From assembly GCA_028284745.1 (NCBI GenBank), contig JANQRC010000012.1, positions 1 to 51,652 on the forward strand: DNA of 51,652 nt, written 5' to 3'. The notes beneath the pieces were generated by a model, which saw only the letters and a list, made by a program, of their open reading frames with translations, searched no databases and was not told the origin of the DNA. The position numbers and the translations under genes were made by a program. The stretch's first letter is position 1. Each line of letters opens with the position of its first letter. This stretch comes from Flavobacteriaceae bacterium (GTDB lineage Bacteria > Bacteroidota > Bacteroidia > Flavobacteriales > Flavobacteriaceae). This document shows positions 30,977 through 39,853 of this stretch, piece after piece.

Positions 30977-31071
30977 GTATCAAGTATTTAGTAGTGAGTA
31001 GTGAGTAGTAGTATCGAGTAACTGTTTTGCGTTTACCTTGTACTTCCTACCTTGTACTTCCTACTTCATAC
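30977..31071. repeat. Two opposed blocks of period-7 GTANNNA-type repeats between rpsE and rpmD
   Basis: On the plus strand 30977-31024 reads as heptamers GTATCAA, GTATTTA, GTAGTGA, GTAGTGA, then one six-base unit, GTATCGA and GTAACTG. On the minus strand 31071-31028 reads GTATGAA, GTAGGAA, GTACAAG, GTAGGAA, GTACAAG, GTAAACG. The two blocks meet at a short TTTTG centre. The array lies within the spc operon and would be transcribed. Confidence 0.75.
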
Positions 31072-31074
31072 ATT

Positions 31075-31599
31075 TTATCCTTTAAATAGTTTTTCAAGAG
31101 AAATTCCTCTTTGACGAGCAACCGTTCTAGCGTCTCTCATCTGTAGCAATGCATCAAATGTTGCTTTTACTACGTTGTGTGGGTTTGAAGACCCTTGAGA
31201 CTTAGAAAGTACGTTATGAATACCAGCAGCTTCCAATACCGCACGAACGGCACCACCAGCAATGACACCGGTACCCGCAGAGGCAGGCTGAAGATATACT
31301 CTTGCACCGCCGAACTTTCCTTTTTGCTCATGAGGAACTGTACCATTTACCACAGGAATGCGTACCAAGTTCTTCTTGGCATCTTCAACTGCCTTAGAGA
31401 TCGCCTCGGAAACTTCTTTAGACTTTCCTAGGCCTTGGCCTACAACGCCATTCTCATCTCCCACCACAACGATCGCTGAGAAACCAAATGTTCTACCACC
31501 TTTGGTAACCTTGGTAACACGCTGTACACCTACCAAGCGATCCTTTAGTTCTAGACCGCTAGGCTTTACGAATTCTACACTTTTATACTTCTGATACAT
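31075..31599 (-). CDS. rpsE: 30S ribosomal protein S5
   Basis: Decoding-accuracy protein at the mRNA entry. The 174 residues carry the N-terminal double-stranded-RNA-binding fold ([40 protein letters not shown]) and the C-terminal [20 protein letters not shown] and [18 protein letters not shown]. It follows rplR by 6 bp. Confidence 0.98.
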   Translation of the reverse strand: MYQKYKSVEFVKPSGLELKDRLVGVQRVTKVTKGGRTFGFSAIVVVGDENGVVGQGLGKSKEVSEAISKAVEDAKKNLVRIPVVNGTVPHEQKGKFGGARVYLQPASAGTGVIAGGAVRAVLEAAGIHNVLSKSQGSSNPHNVVKATFDALLQMRDARTVARQRGISLEKLFKG

Positions 31600-31605
31600 A
31601 CTCTC

Positions 31606-31956
31606 TTAGAATTTAAGTCCAGCTTCTCTTGCACCATCGGCCAACGCTTTCACGCGACCATGATACAAGTATCCTCCTCTATCAAAACTTATTTTTTCGA
31701 CACCTGCCTTTGTTGCTTTTTCTGCGATAGCTTTCCCTACAGCAGCAGCAATCTCGGTCTTGGTGCCTTTGTCTAGCCCTTTATCTCTTGACGATGCGGT
31801 GGCAATGGTCTTACCATCTACGTCGTTGATGATCTGAGCATATATTTCTTTATTACTTCTGAAGACAGAAAGTCTTGGTCTTTCTGCTGTACCAGAAACC
31901 GTCTTGCGAATGCGGTTGCGGATACGTTGTCTTCTTTCAGCTCTTGTTAATGCCAT
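31606..31956 (-). CDS. rplR: 50S ribosomal protein L18
   Basis: 5S rRNA-binding protein of the central protuberance. The 116 residues have the basic N-terminus [18 protein letters not shown], the core [20 protein letters not shown] and the end [20 protein letters not shown] then GLKF. It is 13 bp downstream of rplF. Confidence 0.98.
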   Translation of the reverse strand: MALTRAERRQRIRNRIRKTVSGTAERPRLSVFRSNKEIYAQIINDVDGKTIATASSRDKGLDKGTKTEIAAAVGKAIAEKATKAGVEKISFDRGGYLYHGRVKALADGAREAGLKF

Positions 31957-31969
31957 GATTCAAACTTTA

Positions 31970-32512
31970 TTATGCCGATTTACCTGCTTTTCTTCTGATC
32001 TGCTCTCCTACGAACTTCACACCTTTCCCTTTGTAGGGTTCTGGTTTACGGAAGCCACGAATCTTGGCGGCCACTTGGCCAACCAATTGCTTGTCGTGAG
32101 ATGTAAGCTTGATGATCGGGTTCTTACCTTTTTCTGAAACGGTCTCTACTTTCACTTCGGGAGCAACTTCTAACACGATGTTGTGTGAGAATCCTAGAGC
32201 GATGTCTAGTTTTTGTCCTTGGTTAGAGGCTCTGTAACCAACACCTACCAACTCTAGCTCTTTGGTGTAACCTTTGGAAACACCTTCGACCATATTGTTG
32301 ATCAAGGCTCTGTATAGGCCGTGCTTTGCTTTGTGCTCTTTGCTTTCAGAGATGCGAGAAAGTGTCAACTGACCGTCTTCTTCCTTCAACTCTACACCAG
32401 AGAACTCTTGGGTCAATTCACCTAGTTTACCTTTAACGGTAACTACGTTATCTTGAACGTCGATGGTCACACCATCTGGAATTGCGATTGGGCTATTTCC
32501 TATTCTTGACAT
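31970..32512 (-). CDS. rplF: 50S ribosomal protein L6
   Basis: Two-domain protein near the factor-binding site. The 180 residues begin MSRIGNSPIAIPDGVTI and carry the C-terminal signature KIRGFRKPEPYKGKGVKF. The internal repeat of the two L6 domains is visible around GYTKELELVGVGYRAS. It follows rpsH by 19 bp. Confidence 0.98.
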   Translation of the reverse strand: MSRIGNSPIAIPDGVTIDVQDNVVTVKGKLGELTQEFSGVELKEEDGQLTLSRISESKEHKAKHGLYRALINNMVEGVSKGYTKELELVGVGYRASNQGQKLDIALGFSHNIVLEVAPEVKVETVSEKGKNPIIKLTSHDKQLVGQVAAKIRGFRKPEPYKGKGVKFVGEQIRRKAGKSA

Positions 32513-32531
32513 TGCGTTTTCCTTTAACTGA

Positions 32532-32930
32532 TTAATAAACGTAGCAAAGTACTTCGCCCCCTACATTCTCTTGTCTAGCCTGCTTGTCGGTCATTACTCC
32601 GTGTGAAGTAGACACGATGGCAATACCAAGACCGTTAAGTACCCTTGGAAGGTCTTTTGAACCGGCATACCTTCTTAGACCAGGTTTACTGGCACGTTGA
32701 ATCTTCTTGATGACAGGCTCTTTGGTGAGCTTGTCATACTTCAAGGCGATCTTGATCTTCCCTTGAACTTTGTCATCCTCGAACTTGTAGCTAAGGATGA
32801 ATCCTTGGTCGAATAGAATCTTGGTCATCTCCTTTTTCAAATTAGAAGCAGGAATCTCTACTACCCTGTGACCCGCTCTGTTTGCGTTTCTGATTCTTGT
32901 TAAGTAATCTGCAATTGGATCTGTATACAT
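32532..32930 (-). CDS. rpsH: 30S ribosomal protein S8
   Basis: Central-domain assembly protein and, in E. coli, translational repressor of the spc operon. The 132 residues start [20 protein letters not shown] and end with the S8 signature [14 protein letters not shown] then [10 protein letters not shown] 74-bp gap with a perfect inverted repeat separates it from rpsN. Confidence 0.98.
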   Translation of the reverse strand: MYTDPIADYLTRIRNANRAGHRVVEIPASNLKKEMTKILFDQGFILSYKFEDDKVQGKIKIALKYDKLTKEPVIKKIQRASKPGLRRYAGSKDLPRVLNGLGIAIVSTSHGVMTDKQARQENVGGEVLCYVY

Positions 32931-32955
32931 TACTATTTATATTCTGGTTCTGGTT

Positions 32956-32979
32956 TTCGTCCCGATAGTTCGGGACGAA
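32956..32979. repeat. Perfect inverted repeat in the rpsN-rpsH gap
   Basis: TTCGTCCCGA, loop TAGT, TCGGGACGAA: ten perfect pairs with a four-base loop. No U-run follows, so it is not an obvious terminator. It resembles the TCCCGA...TCGGGA palindromes I associate with Bacteroidota intergenic regions. Confidence 0.75.
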
Positions 32980-33004
32980 CTTCGAACCTAGTTAAATTCT
33001 TTTA

Positions 33005-33274
33005 CTACCAGCTAGCCTTCTTAACTCCTGGGATCAATCCTTTGTTCGCCATCTCACGGAACATCACACGAGAGATACCGAATTGACGCATATACCCCTT
33101 TGGCCTTCCGGTAAGCTTGCATCGGTTGTGCGCACGCACGGGTGATGAGTTGGCAGGAAGTTTTTGGAGTGCTTCCCAATCGCCAGCTTCTTTAAGCGCT
33201 TTGCGCTTTTCGGCATATTTGGCGATCAGTTTAGCTCTTTTGACCTCGCGGGCCTTCATTGATTCTTTAGCCAT
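33005..33274 (-). CDS. rpsN: 30S ribosomal protein S14, zinc-free form
   Basis: Head protein near the A site. The 89-residue long form has [20 protein letters not shown] and [20 protein letters not shown] at the C-terminus. Only one cysteine is present, so the CxxC zinc knuckle is absent. It starts 2 bp after rplE. Confidence 0.98.
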   Translation of the reverse strand: MAKESMKAREVKRAKLIAKYAEKRKALKEAGDWEALQKLPANSSPVRAHNRCKLTGRPKGYMRQFGISRVMFREMANKGLIPGVKKASW

Positions 33275-33276
33275 GC

Positions 33277-33828
33277 TTAGTTCTTTTTAAAGGGTAGTCC
33301 TAGTTCTGTTAATAATGACTTTGCTTCTTTATCCGTATTGGCCGATGTCACAAATGTGATGTCCATACCATTGATGCGGTTCACTTTATCGATGTCGATC
33401 TCTGGGAAAATGATCTGCTCAGTGATCCCGAGGTTGTAGTTTCCACGACCGTCAAAGCCATTGGCTTTGATCCCGCTGAAATCACGAACACGTGGCAATG
33501 CAGAGGTGATCAAACGATCTAGGAACTCATACATACGCTCGCCACGCAATGTAACCTTAGCACCGATGGGCATACCTTTTCTCAGTTTGAAGGCAGCAAC
33601 GTCTTTCTTAGACATGGTTGCGATCGCCTTCTGCCCAGTGATCAGGGTAAGCTCATCTACTGCATGGTCGATCAGCTTTTTATCAGCAACAGCAGCACCT
33701 ACACCACGGCTTACTACGATCTTCTGAAGCTTAGGTACCTGCATCACGTTGGTGTATCCAAACTCTTCTGTAAGTGCGGATACTACCTTTTCTCTATATT
33801 CTTGCTTTAATCTTGGTACGTACGACAT
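33277..33828 (-). CDS. rplE: 50S ribosomal protein L5
   Basis: 5S rRNA-binding protein forming a bridge to S13. The 183 residues contain [40 protein letters not shown] and [20 protein letters not shown]. It lies between rplX (5 bp) and rpsN (2 bp). Confidence 0.98.
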   Translation of the reverse strand: MSYVPRLKQEYREKVVSALTEEFGYTNVMQVPKLQKIVVSRGVGAAVADKKLIDHAVDELTLITGQKAIATMSKKDVAAFKLRKGMPIGAKVTLRGERMYEFLDRLITSALPRVRDFSGIKANGFDGRGNYNLGITEQIIFPEIDIDKVNRINGMDITFVTSANTDKEAKSLLTELGLPFKKN

Positions 33829-33833
33829 GACTA

Positions 33834-34145
33834 CTAGATTATTTCGTTGGATTTCTTTGAAAACCTTACTTTCTTTCCGTCTTCGATCCTGTACCCAACT
33901 CTTGTGGTCTCACCATTGGAAGTCAATAGTGAAAGGTTAGATATCTGGATCGGAGCTTCTTTCTCGATGATGCCACCTTGTGGGTTTTGCGCACTTGGCT
34001 TGGCATGTTTCTTTACCATGTTGACACCTTCAACGATGGCCTTGTTCTTCTCACGGAAGATACGAACGACCTTACCCTCGGCACCTTTGTGGTCTCCGCG
34101 GATCACGCGAACGTTGTCTCCTGTCTTTATCTTCAACTTTGTCAT
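33834..34145 (-). CDS. rplX: 50S ribosomal protein L24
   Basis: Assembly initiator at the tunnel exit. The 103 residues have the KOW motif [20 protein letters not shown], then [20 protein letters not shown] and a C-terminal [18 protein letters not shown]. It is 12 bp downstream of rplN. Confidence 0.98.
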   Translation of the reverse strand: MTKLKIKTGDNVRVIRGDHKGAEGKVVRIFREKNKAIVEGVNMVKKHAKPSAQNPQGGIIEKEAPIQISNLSLLTSNGETTRVGYRIEDGKKVRFSKKSNEII

Positions 34146-34157
34146 TCCTCTTTCGAA

Positions 34158-34526
34158 TTAAAGCACTTCAGGTGCCAGTGAAACGATCTTCATGAACTGC
34201 TTGTCGCGAAGCTCTCTAGCCACTGGGCCGAACACACGGGTACCGCGCATTTCGCCAGTTGGGTTCAACAATACACAAGCATTGTCATCGAAACGGATGT
34301 ATGAACCATCGGGTCTTCGTACCTCTTTGCGAGTGCGTACAACCACAGCGGTAGATACTTGACCCTTCTTTACAGTTCCGTTAGGAGTGGCGTCTTTTAC
34401 CGTTACCACGATCTTGTCGCCAACAGAAGCATAGCGCTTCTTGGTTCCTCCTAGAACACGAATGGTCAATACTTCTTTGGCCCCCGTGTTATCTGCTACT
34501 TTTAGTCTTGATTCTTGTTGTACCAT
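34158..34526 (-). CDS. rplN: 50S ribosomal protein L14
   Basis: Binds 23S rRNA and contacts 16S rRNA at an intersubunit bridge. The 122 residues start [20 protein letters not shown] and include [20 protein letters not shown] and [20 protein letters not shown]. It follows rpsQ by 2 bp. Confidence 0.98.
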   Translation of the reverse strand: MVQQESRLKVADNTGAKEVLTIRVLGGTKKRYASVGDKIVVTVKDATPNGTVKKGQVSTAVVVRTRKEVRRPDGSYIRFDDNACVLLNPTGEMRGTRVFGPVARELRDKQFMKIVSLAPEVL

Positions 34527-34528
34527 GA

Positions 34529-34786
34529 TTACTTCGCTCTTTCTAAGATTTCAACAAGTCTCCAACATTTGGTCTTACTCAAAGGTCGTGTCTCCATGAT
34601 CTTTACCGTATCACCGATGTTGCAGTCGTTCTTTTCGTCGTGCGCGACATACTTCTTTGTCTTCAACACGAACTTACCGTATTTAGGGTGCTTTACCTTC
34701 TTCACTTCGGCAACTACGATGGACTTGTCCATTCTGTCGCTAGTGACGACCCCGATTCTTTCTTTACGTAAATTTCTTGTTTCCAT
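34529..34786 (-). CDS. rpsQ: 30S ribosomal protein S17
   Basis: Primary 16S rRNA-binding protein. I chose the ATG giving [20 protein letters not shown] (85 residues) rather than an in-frame ATG six codons earlier, because the earlier start adds an unconserved leader. The core has [40 protein letters not shown] and [15 protein letters not shown]. It lies 14 bp after rpmC. Confidence 0.96.
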   Translation of the reverse strand: METRNLRKERIGVVTSDRMDKSIVVAEVKKVKHPKYGKFVLKTKKYVAHDEKNDCNIGDTVKIMETRPLSKTKCWRLVEILERAK

Positions 34787-34800
34787 GTGTTTTAGCGGCA

Positions 34801-34998
34801 TCAAGATTCTTGCATTTCCCTTTTGGTAAGCTCAGTGGCCAAACGCGCAATGGTCTTTCTCATCGCACGGATCTGCATTGGGTTCTCCAATGGAGTGATG
34901 GCGTGTGCCATTTTAAGGTCTGCATAATTCTTTTTAAACTCTACTAGCTTTTCTTGAAGCTCAGCAACCGATAGTTCTTTGATCTCAGTCTGTTTCAT
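34801..34998 (-). CDS. rpmC: 50S ribosomal protein L29
   Basis: Tunnel-exit protein, here 65 residues. It starts [18 protein letters not shown] and continues with [20 protein letters not shown], two antiparallel helices as usual. An in-frame upstream start would overlap rplP and add 15 unconserved residues, so the ATG at 34998 is preferred. It lies 13 bp after rplP. Confidence 0.95.
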   Translation of the reverse strand: MKQTEIKELSVAELQEKLVEFKKNYADLKMAHAITPLENPMQIRAMRKTIARLATELTKREMQES

Positions 34999-35011
34999 GT
35001 TTTCGTAATTG

Positions 35012-35434
35012 TTAAGCTTTAACAAAATCTCTTGCAACCACAAACTTGGTTCTTACCGGAAGCTTCTGAGCGGCCAAGCGCAATGCTTCTTTGGCTACGT
35101 CGTAAGGTACACCGGCAACCTCAAACATGATCCTGCCAGGTTTTACAACGGCTGCCCAATATTCAGGAGCACCTTTACCTTTACCCATACGTACTTCGAG
35201 TGGCTTCTTTGTGATGGGCTTGTCTGGAAAGATCTTGATCCACAACTGCCCTTCTCTCTTCATGTAACGAGTAGCAGCGATACGCGCGGCCTCGATCTGG
35301 CGAGAGGTGATGAATTTAGAGTCTAAAGATTTGATCCCAAAAGTACCGTTAGAAAGCTGATGCCCGCGCTGAGAGTTGCCTTTCATGCGGCCCTTCTGCA
35401 TCTTACGGTATTTTGTTCTTTTAGGTTGTAACAT
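35012..35434 (-). CDS. rplP: 50S ribosomal protein L16
   Basis: Large-subunit protein contacting the A-site tRNA region. The 140 residues begin [20 protein letters not shown] and carry [40 protein letters not shown] and [20 protein letters not shown]. It follows rpsC by 18 bp. Confidence 0.98.
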   Translation of the reverse strand: MLQPKRTKYRKMQKGRMKGNSQRGHQLSNGTFGIKSLDSKFITSRQIEAARIAATRYMKREGQLWIKIFPDKPITKKPLEVRMGKGKGAPEYWAAVVKPGRIMFEVAGVPYDVAKEALRLAAQKLPVRTKFVVARDFVKA

Positions 35435-35452
35435 TTCTGTGTTCCTTTAAAA

Positions 35453-36172
35453 TTACTTTTTGCGACGTGAATCTTGCTTTCTACGTCCGCCTCCTGATTT
35501 TCCGCCTTGCTTCTTAGAAAGGCCAACTAGTGGTGAAAGTTCTCTCTTACCGTACACTTCACCCTTCATGATCCATACTTTGATCCCTAGCCTACCGTAG
35601 GTAGTGTGTGCCTCTACCAACGCATAGTCGATGTCTGCGCGGAAGGTAGAAAGTGGGATTCTTCCATCCTTGTACGATTCAGAACGTGCCATTTCAGCAC
35701 CGTTCAAACGTCCAGAGATCTGGATCTTGATACCTTCAGCATTCATACGCATTGCAGCCGCAATGGCCATCTTGATGGCTCTTCTGTATGAAATTCTGCT
35801 TTCGATCTGGCGTGCTACAGAGGCTGCAACCAGATGGGCATCAAGCTCAGGTCTTTTGATCTCGAAGATGTTGATCTGAACTTCTTTACCTGTGATCTTC
35901 TTAAGCTCTTCTTTCAACTTGTCTACCTCTTGACCTCCCTTACCAATGATGATACCAGGACGTGCCGTTGTGATAGTAACGGTTACAAGTTTAAGTGTGC
36001 GCTCGATGATCACGCGTGAAACGCTTGCCTTCGCAAGACGAGCACGGATATACTTGCGGATCTTGTCATCCTCAGCAAGCTTGTCTCCATAGTCTTTACC
36101 TCCGTACCAGTTGGATTCCCATCCTCTGATGATACCTAGGCGATTACCGATTGGATTTGTCTTCTGTCCCAT
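35453..36172 (-). CDS. rpsC: 30S ribosomal protein S3
   Basis: Head protein lining the mRNA entry tunnel. The 239 residues start [20 protein letters not shown], carry the KH motif [19 protein letters not shown], then [20 protein letters not shown] and [16 protein letters not shown]. The C-terminus is a basic tail ([13 protein letters not shown]). It lies 15 bp downstream of rplV. Confidence 0.98.
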   Translation of the reverse strand: MGQKTNPIGNRLGIIRGWESNWYGGKDYGDKLAEDDKIRKYIRARLAKASVSRVIIERTLKLVTVTITTARPGIIIGKGGQEVDKLKEELKKITGKEVQINIFEIKRPELDAHLVAASVARQIESRISYRRAIKMAIAAAMRMNAEGIKIQISGRLNGAEMARSESYKDGRIPLSTFRADIDYALVEAHTTYGRLGIKVWIMKGEVYGKRELSPLVGLSKKQGGKSGGGRRKQDSRRKK

Positions 36173-36187
36173 ACTGTCTTACTCTGC

Positions 36188-36589
36188 TTAAGCGTTATTT
36201 GATTCTCCTAACACGATGGTCACGTGGTTAGAGCGTTTTCTGATTCTGTGTGCACGGCCCTGTGGGGCTGGACGCAATCTCTTCAACATACCTGCTTCGT
36301 CCACACGGATCTCCTTGATGAAAAGGCCAGCACTCTCGATGTCGGCATCTTCATTCTTGGCCTGCCAGTTAGCGATGGCAGAAAGCAATAGTTTCTCTAC
36401 ACGACCAGCGGCTTCCTTTTGTGTGAACTTTAGGATAGCAAGCGCCTCTTCAACCTTCTTTCCTCTTACCAAATCGGCAACAAGACGCATCTTGCGAGGT
36501 GAAGTTGGGCAGTTATTCAACTTAGCAAAGGCCAAGCTCTTCTTGGCTTCTTTGATCTGCTCTGCTCTTTCTCGTTTACGAACTCCCAT
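36188..36589 (-). CDS. rplV: 50S ribosomal protein L22
   Basis: Its extended beta-hairpin lines the exit tunnel, a known macrolide-resistance position. The 133 residues contain [40 protein letters not shown] and the hairpin region [20 protein letters not shown]. No tunnel-loop deletion is apparent. It is 6 bp after rpsS. Confidence 0.98.
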   Translation of the reverse strand: MGVRKRERAEQIKEAKKSLAFAKLNNCPTSPRKMRLVADLVRGKKVEEALAILKFTQKEAAGRVEKLLLSAIANWQAKNEDADIESAGLFIKEIRVDEAGMLKRLRPAPQGRAHRIRKRSNHVTIVLGESNNA

Positions 36590-36595
36590 GACTTA

Positions 36596-36874
36596 CTACT
36601 TTTTACCTTTATTCTTTGCACCTGCGTGTCCGCGGAAGGAACGCGTTGGTGAAAATTCTCCTAGTTTGTGACCCACCATGTTCTCAGTGATGTACACAGG
36701 CACGAACTGACGTCCGTTGTGCACAGCAATGGTCTGACCTACGAAGTCTGGAGTGATCATCGATGCACGAGACCAAGTCTTGATAACCGATTTCTTACCA
36801 GATTCGATGTTTGCTTGTACTTTTTTGGTCAAGCTATAGTGAACGTAAGGTCCTTTTTTTAATGATCTTGCCAT
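36596..36874 (-). CDS. rpsS: 30S ribosomal protein S19
   Basis: Head protein partnering S13. The 92 residues run [20 protein letters not shown], then [20 protein letters not shown] and [18 protein letters not shown], all standard. It lies 3 bp after rplB. Confidence 0.98.
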   Translation of the reverse strand: MARSLKKGPYVHYSLTKKVQANIESGKKSVIKTWSRASMITPDFVGQTIAVHNGRQFVPVYITENMVGHKLGEFSPTRSFRGHAGAKNKGKK

Positions 36875-36877
36875 GTC

Positions 36878-37705
36878 TTATTTCTTTCTACGTTCTATGA
36901 TATACTTGTTACTTGCCTTGGTCGTAGATCTTGTACGATATCCTTTGGCTGGGATGCCGTTTCTAGATCTTGGGTGACCACCGGAAGCTCTACCTTCACC
37001 ACCGCCCATTGGGTGGTCTACAGGGTTCATCGCTACAGGTCTTGTTCTTGGTCTTCTACCCAACCATCGCTTTCTACCTGCTTTACCAGATACCAACAGC
37101 TGATGGTCTGAGTTAGAGATCGCACCAATTGTAGCGAGACAAGTGGTCAAGATCATTCTTGTTTCTCCGGAAGGAAGCTTTACGGTCGCAAACTTTCCGT
37201 CGCGCGCCATCAACTGAGCAAATGCTCCTGCACTACGTGCAATGACGGCTCCCTGACCAGGATGCAACTCGATACAAGAGATAATGGTACCCAATGGTAT
37301 CTCGCTCAAAGGCATGGCATTACCAATCTCTGGCGCTACCTTCCCCTTTCCTGAGGTTACCTTCTGACCTACCTGAAGACCATTCTGAGCCACGATGTAA
37401 CGCTTCTCTCCGTCTTCGAATTTGGTCAATGCGATGAACGCTGAACGGTTTGGGTCGTACTCGATCGACAGCACTTCAGCAGCAGCATCGAAACGATTCC
37501 TCTTGAAATCGATGATTCGGTACCTTCTTTTGTGACCACCACCACGATAGCGCATGGTCATCTTTCCTTGATTGTTTCTACCACCAGTTCTTTTTAACGG
37601 AGCAAGCAAGCTTTTCTCCGGCTTATCAGCAGTAATGGCGTCAAAACCATTGACTACTCTAAAACGCTGACCAGGTGTTATCGGCTTTAATTTTCTAACT
37701 GACAT
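36878..37705 (-). CDS. rplB: 50S ribosomal protein L2
   Basis: Supports peptidyl-transferase centre assembly. The 275 residues have the RNA-binding part [19 protein letters not shown] and the C-terminal signature [20 protein letters not shown] with the conserved His. The tail is strongly basic. It lies 10 bp after rplW. Confidence 0.99.
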   Translation of the reverse strand: MSVRKLKPITPGQRFRVVNGFDAITADKPEKSLLAPLKRTGGRNNQGKMTMRYRGGGHKRRYRIIDFKRNRFDAAAEVLSIEYDPNRSAFIALTKFEDGEKRYIVAQNGLQVGQKVTSGKGKVAPEIGNAMPLSEIPLGTIISCIELHPGQGAVIARSAGAFAQLMARDGKFATVKLPSGETRMILTTCLATIGAISNSDHQLLVSGKAGRKRWLGRRPRTRPVAMNPVDHPMGGGEGRASGGHPRSRNGIPAKGYRTRSTTKASNKYIIERRKK

Positions 37706-37715
37706 TTCGCCTTAC

Positions 37716-38006
37716 TTATATATTGCTGTAAAAATCAATAATATCGCCTTCTGCAACTTGTACAACGGCTTTCTTATAACCACTAATTCTACTATGCTGG
37801 ATCCCAGACTTGGTATAACGACTACCTCGTTTGGCCGCATAGTTCATCGTGCGAACTTTTTCAACAGAGACGCCATAAGCTGACTCGACGGCATCCTTGA
37901 TCTGGATCTTGTTAGCCTTTGGATCAACTACGAAAGCATAGCGATTGAACTTCTCAGTCTCGGCAGTAGCCTTCTCTGTGATGATGGGTTTGATCAATAT
38001 GCTCAT
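37716..38006 (-). CDS. rplW: 50S ribosomal protein L23
   Basis: Exit-tunnel protein and docking site for SRP and trigger factor. The 96 residues include ILIKPIITEKATAETEKFNR, YAFVVDPKANKIQIKDAVES and VRTMNYAAKRGSRYTKSG. Its partner Ffh is also encoded in the window. It follows rplD by 4 bp. Confidence 0.98.
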   Translation of the reverse strand: MSILIKPIITEKATAETEKFNRYAFVVDPKANKIQIKDAVESAYGVSVEKVRTMNYAAKRGSRYTKSGIQHSRISGYKKAVVQVAEGDIIDFYSNI

Positions 38007-38010
38007 GTTT

Positions 38011-38640
38011 CTATTTACTTAAGTTTGATTCAATTCCTTCTAGCGAACTCTCGGTAAGTACTACATTATTTGCATTGATGATCCCATAAGTACTTAATTC
38101 TGAGTTTGTTACAACTTGAGACCTTTCCAAATTGCGCGACGACAAATATACGTTATTATCCGAGCTGCCCAACACGAATAGAGATTTTTTGTTTTCAAGC
38201 CCTAGAGCACTCAAAACTTTTACAAAATCCTTTGTCTTCGGAGCTTCGAAATTGAAGTCTTCAATGACTACCAAGTTGTTCTCTTTTGCTTTCTGACTTA
38301 ATGCAGATTTGCGAGCAAGTCTCTTCAATTTCTTGTTCAGCTTGAAGTTGTAGTTTCTTGGTCTAGGGCCAAAAACTCTACCTCCACCTCTGAAGATCGG
38401 CGACTTGATGCTACCTGCGCGTGCCGTACCAGTACCTTTTTGCTTCTTGATCTTGCGGGTACTTCCCACGATCTCAGCTCTTTCCTTAGACTTGTGCGTA
38501 CCTTGACGCTGATTGGCCAAGTATTGCTTTACGTCTAGGTATACGGCATGCTCATTGGGCTCGATAGCGAAAACAGCATCAGAAAGCTCTACCTTTCTGC
38601 CTGTTTCTTTTCCGTTGATATCTAAAACTGCTACCTTCAT
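38011..38640 (-). CDS. rplD: 50S ribosomal protein L4
   Basis: Tunnel-wall protein whose extended loop (about residues 48-98: [48 protein letters not shown]) reaches the constriction. In E. coli L4 represses the S10 operon. Length 209 is normal. Its start overlaps the rplC stop by one base (TAATG). Confidence 0.98.
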   Translation of the reverse strand: MKVAVLDINGKETGRKVELSDAVFAIEPNEHAVYLDVKQYLANQRQGTHKSKERAEIVGSTRKIKKQKGTGTARAGSIKSPIFRGGGRVFGPRPRNYNFKLNKKLKRLARKSALSQKAKENNLVVIEDFNFEAPKTKDFVKVLSALGLENKKSLFVLGSSDNNVYLSSRNLERSQVVTNSELSTYGIINANNVVLTESSLEGIESNLSK

Positions 38641-39257
38641 TACTTTCTTACGATTACATAAGAGTTCTTGTGGCCAGGAATAGCTCCCTTTACAACAAGT
38701 AGGTTCTTTTCAGGAACTACTTTCAACACTCTTAAATTTTGAACAGTTACTTTTTCATTACCCATCTGCCCAGCCATGCGCATTCCTTTGAAAACTCTCG
38801 CAGGATACGATGCTGCACCGATAGAACCAGGTGCTCTCAAACGGTTGTGCTGACCGTGAGTTGCTTGTCCCACACCGCCAAAGCCGTGTCTTTTTACCAC
38901 ACCTTGAAAACCTTTACCTTTTGACGTTCCAGAAACATCTACGAACTCGCCTTCGGTAAAGTGCTCTACGGTGATCTTGTCACCTAGCTTGTACTCCTCT
39001 TCAAACCCTTGGAACTCGACAACTTTGTATTTGGGAGATGTACCTGCCTTTTTGAAGTGTCCTGCTTCTGCAGCACTGGTACGTTTCTCTGCCTTGTCAT
39101 CGAAACCAAGTTGAAGGGCTTCATACCCGTCAACCTCTTCGGTTCTGACTTGGGTAACGACACATGGCCCTGCTTCGATAACGGTACATGGGATGTTCTT
39201 CCCATTCTCGTCATAGATGCTGGTCATGCCGATTTTCTTTCCGATCAACCCAGACAT
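38640..39257 (-). CDS. rplC: 50S ribosomal protein L3
   Basis: Early-assembly protein reaching the peptidyl-transferase centre. The 205 residues begin [20 protein letters not shown] and contain [20 protein letters not shown], then [20 protein letters not shown]. The start follows a 279-bp gap with tandem and inverted repeats, the longest gap in the ribosomal block. Confidence 0.98.
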   Translation of the reverse strand: MSGLIGKKIGMTSIYDENGKNIPCTVIEAGPCVVTQVRTEEVDGYEALQLGFDDKAEKRTSAAEAGHFKKAGTSPKYKVVEFQGFEEEYKLGDKITVEHFTEGEFVDVSGTSKGKGFQGVVKRHGFGGVGQATHGQHNRLRAPGSIGAASYPARVFKGMRMAGQMGNEKVTVQNLRVLKVVPEKNLLVVKGAIPGHKNSYVIVRK

Positions 39258-39258
39258 A

Positions 39259-39293
39259 TTTAGAATTTAGATTTGAGATGTTAGATGTTAGAT
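39259..39293. repeat. Period-7 tandem repeat upstream of rplC
   Basis: Five consecutive heptamers on the plus strand: TTTAGAA, TTTAGAT, TTGAGAT, GTTAGAT, GTTAGAT. The array begins just outside the rplC start codon. The GTTAGAT unit differs by one base from the GTTAGGT unit of the array at 51559-51652. Confidence 0.75.
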
Positions 39294-39435
39294 TTCTTCT
39301 GAAGCCGCATCCTCGATCTCGATTACACAATAATTATTATTACTCTTTCAAAAAAATTCAGGGTCAAAACATACTTCAACCCTGGATGTATTGTTTTGTT
39401 CCGTTTTTCCCTCGACAACCGCTCGGGACATGTAC

Positions 39436-39482
39436 ACCCTGAACTTGTTTCAGGGTCCTTTAGATCCCGAAACAGGTTCGGA
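39436..39482. repeat. Pair of inverted repeats in the rpsJ-rplC gap
   Basis: The first dyad, 39436-39456, is ACCCTGAA-CTTGT-TTCAGGGT (eight perfect pairs). The second, 39464-39482, is an imperfect copy centred on CCGAA-ACAGG-TTCGG. Neither has a U-run. They lie in the untranslated spacer of the S10 operon and would fold in the transcript. Confidence 0.6.
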
Positions 39483-39536
39483 ATGTGCTCGACTTGCAAT
39501 CTTCAAGTTCATCAAGATTCCTGAAGATGGCATTTC

Positions 39537-39842
39537 TCACACTTTGATCTCCACTTCAACACCACTTGGCAGTTCTAGTTTCATCAAAGCATCGATCGTC
39601 TTGGATGAAGAACTGTAGATGTCTAGCAATCTTTTGTAGGAGCTTAGTTGAAACTGCTCTCTAGACTTCTTGTTTACGTGTGGTGAGCGAAGCACGGTAA
39701 AGATCTTCTTGTGTGTTGGCAATGGGATCGGGCCCGTTACCACCGCACCTGTAGTCTTTACAGTCTTTACGATCTTCTCGGCAGACTTGTCTACCAAGTT
39801 GTGGTCGTATGATTTTAGTTTTATTCTGATCTTTTGACTCAT
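39537..39842 (-). CDS. rpsJ: 30S ribosomal protein S10
   Basis: Head protein, also NusE of the antitermination complex. The 101 residues start [20 protein letters not shown] and have [20 protein letters not shown] then [20 protein letters not shown]. It lies 11 bp after fusA, joining the str and S10 blocks. Confidence 0.98.
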   Translation of the reverse strand: MSQKIRIKLKSYDHNLVDKSAEKIVKTVKTTGAVVTGPIPLPTHKKIFTVLRSPHVNKKSREQFQLSSYKRLLDIYSSSSKTIDALMKLELPSGVEVEIKV

Positions 39843-39853
39843 CGTTTCTAAAA

